From Paludibacteraceae bacterium (lineage in GTDB: Bacteria > Bacteroidota > Bacteroidia > Bacteroidales > Paludibacteraceae): a DNA stretch of 52,749 nucleotides. Positions 46,273 to 52,749 of the stretch are shown here, piece by piece. How positions within the stretch are numbered: position 1 is the stretch's first letter; the number at the start of each line of letters is the position of its first letter. Under the pieces are notes generated by a model. The model did not search any database and was not told the DNA's origin. It worked only from the letters and a program-made list of their open reading frames with translations. Location of the stretch: contig JAFPNK010000019.1 in assembly GCA_017401985.1 (NCBI GenBank), positions 1 through 52,749 on the forward strand, written 5' to 3'. The translations under genes and the position numbers were made by a program.

Positions 46273-49200
46273 AACGTCACCTCCTTTCCTGTTACGTCAT
46301 ACACTACTCCGCGGTTGCGGATATAGACGTTACCCTTATAGAGGAACTTGACTGGCAAGATCTCGTCTGCATCGGCGTCGAGCTGATCAATGTCCGTCGG
46401 CGTGCGATGCGGATTAGAAGTGATGATGAAGCGCGCTGCCGCTTCCTGATTAGTGGCTTGGAACGAATAGCTGTTACCCGTTCGGATGAGTGTCGCCTGT
46501 TCGGTTAACCGGTCGTAGAGGAACAGGTTATCGCCTTCGTAATCGAAGTAGAAGGTATACACCGAGTCTCGTCCTGCGCGGAAATTCAGATAGCGTTCAT
46601 CCGCCGTAGGCAGTGCAGCTACACTCATGTCTCCGGCCGCTTTGATCACCGCTAACATCGGAGCGTCGGTATCGCCTTCTATCTTACGTCCGTCCCAACC
46701 GTCCTCAAACGCATCCGTGAACTCACCTCTGGTCAGCAGGTGCACTTGGTCTGCACCGAACGCTTCGCCGCTGACGAGCAGTCGCATCACTACCGGTGCG
46801 GTAGCTGTGCGACCCGGTGCACGCATCGGTTGAGTCGAGGTCTTGAAGTAATGCGCATCGTACACCACGCGGTTATAAACCAGAGCCAGCGAAGCGTTTA
46901 ATGCCGGATCGGTCTTGATGAAGAAGCCCTGCATAGCCGGAATGACGGAGTCTACGCCGATGTATGGCGACGAGTGGATAGGAATCACCGTGTATTGGCC
47001 CGGAATAGGAGTAGCAGCACTCGTATTGGTATTGATGACTTCGTCTTGTTTGACTTCCCACTCGGCATACGTACCGGTGTGGTAGATATAGATGGCTCTC
47101 TCTGCGTTCACGAAGTCGTCGTCCGCCATCTCCTGAATCTTGATCGGTGCGGTCCAACTGTTGGCTGCGAAAGCATAACCGTCTCCATCACGGTTGTCCA
47201 ATGCCAGTGTGACGGTAGTCGGCGGATTAAGTTTGCCGTCGAAGACATAAGTCTTAGTAGCAGCCTGCGTGATGCAGTACCCCTCAAACGGGAGCAGCAC
47301 ATCCTCATTGTCCACCCACTCCCATAGGCCGCCGAGGTTATCTGTGGTGGTTTCCGACCAGCGGCACATCCAAGCGGCGTAATACATGCTGATGGCTGTC
47401 TTTCCTGCCCGGAAAGGAATACCCATATACTGCCAAACCGGATTAGCGGTGTTCGCTTTATCGCCGCGGCTGTAGTACTCAACCGTAGCGCGCACATCCG
47501 ATTCCTTATTACCATAGACGAACGCGCCGTTGTTGTTCTCGTCCGCTTTGATGAGCAGGTCTTCGGCCTTGATGGCTGTCGGTGACGCATAGCGGGTGTC
47601 GTTCACTTTCGCTACAATACCGGCCACTGTCAGTCCGCCGTAAGGCTCTACAATCAACTTACCATCTACTATCTCGCCGTGCTCATCGCGTCCTTTGTTC
47701 ACCTTCACGCTACCTGCGTGCGCATCGTCCACGTTCACGTGACACTCCGCGATGATACGTGTCGGGTGGTATGGAGTAGGAATGATGTTATATCCCGGAG
47801 CCCAGTTGGCCGCGGTGGTCCAGAGGCCGTCACCCTTGTGTCCTGTACCTCCGGCGGCGTGGTAAGCGGTTTCGTCATAACCTGTATTGTCCCGTCCGTT
47901 ATCGAAGACGAGCGAGCAGTCGGCTATCTTCGTCTCATCCGTCATGAGCAGGTAGTCTATCATCTGGCGAATGATGATCTGTCCGGCCGAAGAGAGGTTC
48001 GGCATCTCGTAGAAATTGACTCCGAACAGCATCAGACGAGCAGGGAATACCACTTGTCGCTCGCAGCATACAATGAGGTCGCGGTTATGGTCGTCATCGC
48101 GCACGGTAGCGAGGAAGATGAAGTCCGGTGCCTCGTTGATAACGAATCCTTGCAGACCTTTGGCGTCATCTTCCGAACTCAGTGCGTCCAGTACATGTAC
48201 GGTAGTGTCGGTATTGTTGACTACATCTACCGGTGTACCATAATAACTGTCGTCTTTAAAGATGGCGTGTCCGGCGCAAAGCACCTTCATATCCTGTACC
48301 TTAGGACTCGGGTCTTTGGGGTTCGAACCAATATGCCAGTTGGATTGATTGGCCACGTATGCCTCGAAACTGAGAATAGGCTTCTTATCAATCAGCGTAC
48401 CGATGGCATTCGTATATCCTTTTCCGGTGTTTAGGAAGTCGGTTACAACCAACAAATCATAGTCGTCATAGTAAGCGGCTAAGGTAGCCGGATCCTTACT
48501 AGCATAGCCGTTCACGAAGTCCACGGTGTAGAAGTTACGCAGATAGGTGACCAGCGTATTGCAAGAAGTCATATCACCGGACGTACAGGCATTGAATGCG
48601 CCGCCTTCTGTACCGGTTACGATGAAGGCGATACGTGCTTTCTGATCCTTCGGATAGATCTGAATCGTCTGCGTGATGGTTGCCGTAACAGCCGGCGAGC
48701 AGTCGTTCGTGATCGTGAAGGTGATATCTACCGTCTGCACCGTGGTGTTGTACACCGTTGGTGTTCCCATGATGTGAATATAATCGTCGAAATACTCAAA
48801 GTGGCATCCGGGAATCGGATCGGTTGGGGAGACGGACGCTAATGAATAATGGAGTATACCCGTTGTGTCGAACGGACAGCTCAATCGTACCAGACTGATG
48901 TCCACCGGATGTTGATCCCAGATGGTTACAACCGGTGCCACGTTTGTCAAGGTCGGCTCTACCTCACACGGCGTCTGCCATTTGGCATAGAGGGTAGCAG
49001 TGGCCACATCCTTATCCCAGTTGCGCAAGCTCTCGCCGGTTGCAGAATAATACTGCGTACCCGTGCCACCTACGCCGTCGTAGTAACCTTGGAACACATA
49101 ACCTGCGTAAATAGGCAGCACCGCTATCTCGGGCATCGCCGAACCCAACGTAGCCGTCACGGAAGTAGTGTAACTGTTCGTCGCTCCCGGAGCAGACAAG

Positions 49201-52200
49201 GTGATAACCGTTTGACTTGGACGGGTAATCTCAAAATAAGAGATTTTATTATCGCCACCACTTCCTTTCCATAAGTATAGTGTCTTCTCTCCGATCAATG
49301 ATGCCGGAATCGGAGTTTGTTGCAAATCACCTATTGGTAACACAGCATCTGCAGCAGAGGGAGTGCTTCCTGATTTGGTGACCCAGATTGTTCTGTCGGT
49401 GATAGTCGATTTAAATATATCGCCGTCTTCTAATTCGCAATCCAGTTCTACCTTGAGGTAAGCACCGGAGGCATTGATTGAAATGGCATTGTTGTTAGCT
49501 ATCAGTACCTTGTGCGCGGTTGCTCCATCCGTCGTCAACGATCCTCCGATGAGGGTAGTGAGGTAATTGGATGTATTGAAATCAAACGCCACGTTGCTGG
49601 CGGTTACAGCTCCGTTCGTTAGTCCTGTGCCTACTTCGAACTTATACAGCAATCCTCGATCCGGACAGTCTTCGTACTGCGCATAGAGGGTCGTACAACC
49701 GGTTACGGTATAGGCATCGCCGGCAGGGCTTCCTCCAGTCGGAGCATCGAACCATCCTTTGAAGCGGAGACCGTCTTTGAAGGCATGCGGCAGGGCAATC
49801 GATTCGCTCAGTGCAGCCTTCATCTCTTTCGTTGCATTGCCATCTACTGTACCGCCATTCGCATTCAGCGTGACTACTGCCGGACGAATAATCTCGAAGT
49901 AAGAAATACCGGTAGTATTAGATCCGGATACAATGTACAAAACAGTTTTTCCTTCAAAGGCTGCGGTTGCTTCTATTTGCTGAATCTCAGTTTCAGTTCT
50001 GCTGGCATTCAATGTTAATTGCCCACTGGTTGTAGAATTAGATGTGTGGCGCAGATAGTTGTATTTGCTATTGCTGGATGAGTAGTTGTTGAAACGAATC
50101 AAATCTCCTTCCTGTATTGGGCAATTCAGTGTCAAGATCAGCACACCTCTATCGTTATTGGCGTATGTGATTCTTCCGCTTGCAAAGGTAAGGTTGTTCC
50201 AAGACGAGTTATTGGTGATATATCCTTCCAATGAACCACCGGTCAGTACGCTGAGTTGAGTGGGTGTAGTGAGAGTTTTTGGATTATTGCCGGAAGAGCA
50301 GATATTGCCGCCAGATACACTGCTGTTCACTTCGAACTTATAGAGTGTTTCGCCGCTACAATCGTTCGGGCATACAATCCACTTGGCGTAGAACTCTTTG
50401 TCACCGCAATCGGAGGCGGAGATAGAAGTAACCGGCGAACCGGTGAAGCCGGCATTGTCATACCAGCCGCCGAAGCCATAACTGCTTTTGGTTACATCGG
50501 TTGGCAGGGTCGCGCCTGTGCCGTGGGTGTAAGATGTTACGTTGCCGGAATTGATGGTTCCGCCGTTACGATTGAGTGTAATGGGGTAGGTGTCATCGGT
50601 GAAGGTGGCAGAAATAGTAGCATCAGCATCGAGAATATGTTGTATGGAACTGCTGGTGAACTCAGTGCCGTTCACAATGATCTTATCTACCTTGTATCCG
50701 CAGTCAGGCACACCGGTGATGGTGAGAATACACGTGTGTGCCAAGCCGTTGAAGTTCCGTGCCGTGTTCGCTTCGGATGAGTGATCGGTGTTATCGTAGT
50801 GCTTATACTCAATCCTAAGCTTTCCATGTGTTGTGGCGGCAACAGACGCATTGTGCTGCAGCATACCAGCAGTGGTGGAATGGCCACGGAACGTACAGTT
50901 ATCATTCAACCAGTCTGTTCCGTATCCATCTCCGCTGCCAATATGTACATAATAGGTAGAGTCGCCTTCTATCTCATCACCATCGAAGTTGATGGATTGC
51001 GTAATCTCATATTCGGAAGAACTATGCGTCTGATAAATGGCATATCCGTCGCCCTGACTACCGCAGTTATTGGCAATATGCCATGCCCAGAAATTATTCG
51101 ACCAGTCAGGCGTAGTCGTTTCATAGAAGCGCGCTGTTCCAGGCACGAGAGTCATCAGGTATGCCTTCGTGTAGTTTCGCCCGTCACCATCATCATATTT
51201 TCCTTTTCCGATGCGGTAATAGATGTTATTCCATCCGGCTGCCACCATCTCCGCTGTTTTCTCCATGTAGAGATGATGTCCTTCCATTTGGGACATCAGC
51301 GGATAGTCGATGTGAATCTCAAGCGGCTCGTAAACGGAGTTGCTGAAATCCAAATAGAAATGGTATGTTCCTTCCTTATCCGTATCCCATTTGCACCATG
51401 TAGAACCGCTCATTGTCCATTTGGTCGTACTGTTACCACGATCCTTCGTTCCTGTATTTCCGTATGTGGAATGACCGTCTTTTACGGCAAATTCATATCC
51501 CCAAGCTACACCCGGATAGACCGTACAATACGCCCACTCGTTACTGGTGCTACCACGCAAAAACGGCACTATTACATTATCCGAACCGGTACCTCGTGTT
51601 TTATACTCTAAATACGGCACTTTTACTCCGTACGCGCTACTCCAAGTCTCGTTGGCAGAGCCGGTAACGTTCCAAGCCTTGCAGTAATAATTGCCGGCAT
51701 CCGTAATGTCGCAATTCGTTTTGGTGTACGTGGCGCTGGTGGCACCGGCTATCTTGTTCGATTCGGCTGTACCTCCTTTGTACCATTGGAAATTGGAAGC
51801 ACCGGTACAAGTGGCTGTCAGTGTAATCGTCTCCCCCTTGAAAGCCAGCCAATTACCTGAAACACAGACGCTGAAAGGCTTGTTATTGTACGTATAGTTG
51901 GCTTTGCCTCCACTCATGCCGGTGATAGTACAGTACATTCCATTCGCTGCTGTGATGTCGTATGTCTGATCCCATTTGTTGCCCCAATTATTCTCCGTCG
52001 TAGCGCCGTTCATTCGGCAGATGACGTATCCTGTGTATTTGAGATCCACTTCGGCTTTGTAAATCGGGCCTCCACAAGCACCATCTACCAATGTAAAGTT
52101 GTACCACTGCTCTCCGCTTCCAAAGCAATAAATAGCATAGCGTTCGTCTCCTTTTTCCCAATTGCCGTAATTGATTTTCATATAAACGGTCTTGGTCGTA

Positions 52201-52749
52201 GGCGAAGATGGGAAAGTAACAGTCGTTTGTAGTTGCGTCCAATTCGAGTAGTTGATAGTAAAGATATAGGTACCGGCATTCGCATTCATAGTGGTCAGAC
52301 CGCAGTCTGTACCATTGACATTGGTTACCCAAGGACCGTAATTATTATACTGCATAGTACCGGAATTACCGTAGTAATTTCCGCAACCATCCGCTATATT
52401 GAAACAATAATCCCAGTTGGAATCCAAGGAGATAGAAGCAGTAGCCGTAGAAGCAGTAGCACGAGTAAAATCTACATTTCCGTAATCGGTCTTCACAGGG
52501 TCGTAATTATGACCTGTTTTAACATACAATCTTGGAATCTTAACCTCATATGCATCGCCGTTTTGTCCCCAGGTAGATTGAGTACCGCCACAAGTCACTT
52601 TACAATAGTATGAGCCGGCATCTTCAAAAGCACAAGTCTTGCTAAACGTAGCATTCGTTGCACCGTCTATTGCATTGCCGTCAGCCTTACCGCCCTTATA
52701 CCATTGATAAGTTATAGGTCCATTACCGCCTGTCGGTGTAGCCGTCAAC
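46269..52749 (-). CDS. Giant secreted surface protein, Ig-like and InlB-repeat modules, T9SS tail (partial)
   Basis: The reading frame is open at the window edge, so the start of the protein is missing; about 2160 residues are seen. Two Ig-like modules (YQWYKGG...AGSYYCKV, then FQWYKGG...AGNYYCKA; residues about 15-55 and 310-360) share a repeat with a glycine/tryptophan-rich domain. Three Listeria-Bacteroides (InlB B-type) repeats lie near residues 720-790, 960-1030 and 1180-1260 (GGWYDN, KGWFDAP, QGYYDG), alternating with two copies of a roughly 150-residue beta module (LYKFEV...YFEI). A Rossmann-like region (ARIAFIVTGTEGGAFNAC, about 1366) and a long beta region follow. The tail (KFLYKGNVYIRNRGVVYDVTGKEVTL) resembles a T9SS sorting domain. 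It is likely an adhesin or glycan-binding surface protein. Confidence 0.85.
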   Translation of the reverse strand, partial: LTATPTGGNGPITYQWYKGGKADGNAIDGATNATFSKTCAFEDAGSYYCKVTCGGTQSTWGQNGDAYEVKIPRLYVKTGHNYDPVKTDYGNVDFTRATASTATASISLDSNWDYCFNIADGCGNYYGNSGTMQYNNYGPWVTNVNGTDCGLTTMNANAGTYIFTINYSNWTQLQTTVTFPSSPTTKTVYMKINYGNWEKGDERYAIYCFGSGEQWYNFTLVDGACGGPIYKAEVDLKYTGYVICRMNGATTENNWGNKWDQTYDITAANGMYCTITGMSGGKANYTYNNKPFSVCVSGNWLAFKGETITLTATCTGASNFQWYKGGTAESNKIAGATSATYTKTNCDITDAGNYYCKAWNVTGSANETWSSAYGVKVPYLEYKTRGTGSDNVIVPFLRGSTSNEWAYCTVYPGVAWGYEFAVKDGHSTYGNTGTKDRGNSTTKWTMSGSTWCKWDTDKEGTYHFYLDFSNSVYEPLEIHIDYPLMSQMEGHHLYMEKTAEMVAAGWNNIYYRIGKGKYDDGDGRNYTKAYLMTLVPGTARFYETTTPDWSNNFWAWHIANNCGSQGDGYAIYQTHSSSEYEITQSINFDGDEIEGDSTYYVHIGSGDGYGTDWLNDNCTFRGHSTTAGMLQHNASVAATTHGKLRIEYKHYDNTDHSSEANTARNFNGLAHTCILTITGVPDCGYKVDKIIVNGTEFTSSSIQHILDADATISATFTDDTYPITLNRNGGTINSGNVTSYTHGTGATLPTDVTKSSYGFGGWYDNAGFTGSPVTSISASDCGDKEFYAKWIVCPNDCSGETLYKFEVNSSVSGGNICSSGNNPKTLTTPTQLSVLTGGSLEGYITNNSSWNNLTFASGRITYANNDRGVLILTLNCPIQEGDLIRFNNYSSSNSKYNYLRHTSNSTTSGQLTLNASRTETEIQQIEATAAFEGKTVLYIVSGSNTTGISYFEIIRPAVVTLNANGGTVDGNATKEMKAALSESIALPHAFKDGLRFKGWFDAPTGGSPAGDAYTVTGCTTLYAQYEDCPDRGLLYKFEVGTGLTNGAVTASNVAFDFNTSNYLTTLIGGSLTTDGATAHKVLIANNNAISINASGAYLKVELDCELEDGDIFKSTITDRTIWVTKSGSTPSAADAVLPIGDLQQTPIPASLIGEKTLYLWKGSGGDNKISYFEITRPSQTVITLSAPGATNSYTTSVTATLGSAMPEIAVLPIYAGYVFQGYYDGVGGTGTQYYSATGESLRNWDKDVATATLYAKWQTPCEVEPTLTNVAPVVTIWDQHPVDISLVRLSCPFDTTGILHYSLASVSPTDPIPGCHFEYFDDYIHIMGTPTVYNTTVQTVDITFTITNDCSPAVTATITQTIQIYPKDQKARIAFIVTGTEGGAFNACTSGDMTSCNTLVTYLRNFYTVDFVNGYASKDPATLAAYYDDYDLLVVTDFLNTGKGYTNAIGTLIDKKPILSFEAYVANQSNWHIGSNPKDPSPKVQDMKVLCAGHAIFKDDSYYGTPVDVVNNTDTTVHVLDALSSEDDAKGLQGFVINEAPDFIFLATVRDDDHNRDLIVCCERQVVFPARLMLFGVNFYEMPNLSSAGQIIIRQMIDYLLMTDETKIADCSLVFDNGRDNTGYDETAYHAAGGTGHKGDGLWTTAANWAPGYNIIPTPYHPTRIIAECHVNVDDAHAGSVKVNKGRDEHGEIVDGKLIVEPYGGLTVAGIVAKVNDTRYASPTAIKAEDLLIKADENNNGAFVYGNKESDVRATVEYYSRGDKANTANPVWQYMGIPFRAGKTAISMYYAAWMCRWSETTTDNLGGLWEWVDNEDVLLPFEGYCITQAATKTYVFDGKLNPPTTVTLALDNRDGDGYAFAANSWTAPIKIQEMADDDFVNAERAIYIYHTGTYAEWEVKQDEVINTNTSAATPIPGQYTVIPIHSSPYIGVDSVIPAMQGFFIKTDPALNASLALVYNRVVYDAHYFKTSTQPMRAPGRTATAPVVMRLLVSGEAFGADQVHLLTRGEFTDAFEDGWDGRKIEGDTDAPMLAVIKAAGDMSVAALPTADERYLNFRAGRDSVYTFYFDYEGDNLFLYDRLTEQATLIRTGNSYSFQATNQEAAARFIITSNPHRTPTDIDQLDADADEILPVKFLYKGNVYIRNRGVVYDVTGKEVTL

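Overview
The window looks like a chromosomal contig end from an uncultured gut-type Bacteroidales bacterium. The evidence is Bacteroidetes promoters (a TTG element, a 20-base gap, then TAnnTTTG), weak ribosome binding sites, lipoproteins with Bacteroidetes-like lipoboxes, a SusC-like TonB-dependent receptor, very large secreted proteins ending in type IX secretion (T9SS)-like tails, and a GT3-type (eukaryote-like) glycogen synthase.

Layout. (1) 1-3323 is a defence-like edge: the C-terminal part of a type IIG restriction-modification enzyme, a broken copy of a WYL-domain regulator gene, an AAA ATPase (DUF4143 type) with its own promoter, and an intact WYL regulator. (2) 3357-9408 is an accessory island of small, mostly unknown genes bounded by terminators. 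It holds an HNH endonuclease, a winged-helix replication-like protein, two small membrane proteins (one holin-like), a DUF5675 protein and a smalltalk-like 36-residue protein. Its intergenic regions carry repeated leaders, 10-base-period repeats, hairpins and a candidate structured RNA. No integrase or attachment site was found. (3) 9424-12768 (-) is a large secreted alpha-amylase with starch-binding modules. (4) 12925-20479 (+) is a housekeeping run: dipeptidase pepD, a CCA-adding-type enzyme, topoisomerase IV parE, a small membrane protein, then a TPP riboswitch controlling a thiamine-type TonB-dependent receptor. (5) 35683 down to 20445 (-) is a tight run of ten genes: a pRiA4b ORF-3-like protein, miaA, a PKD lipoprotein, glycogen synthase, C69 dipeptidase, ileS, a lipoprotein, an AsmA-like protein, an M3 peptidase and a membrane protein. 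(6) 35909-45580 (+) is a polyamine ABC transporter operon (potABCD) with an unusual N-terminally extended permease, followed by a large TPR protein and an outer-membrane beta-barrel. (7) 46272-52749 (-) is the 3' part of a giant T9SS-type surface protein and a proline-rich membrane protein that overlaps it.

Two features cut across the gene content. First, the window is peppered with short-period tandem arrays inside and between genes: 7-base, 8-base and strictly 9-base (CTAG-centred) periods, plus a 34-base composite repeat. Several are read through in open frames of housekeeping genes, and the same DNA unit is read in different frames at different loci. This suggests that the DNA unit, not the peptide, is what spreads or is kept. 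Second, five promoters share an extended upstream element, TTGCATATGTCAA followed by an A tract, used in back-to-back pairs at two divergent gene junctions. These patterns, the TPP riboswitch whose P1 helix contains the start codon, and the possible RNA leader at 8846-8990 are the observations most worth following.
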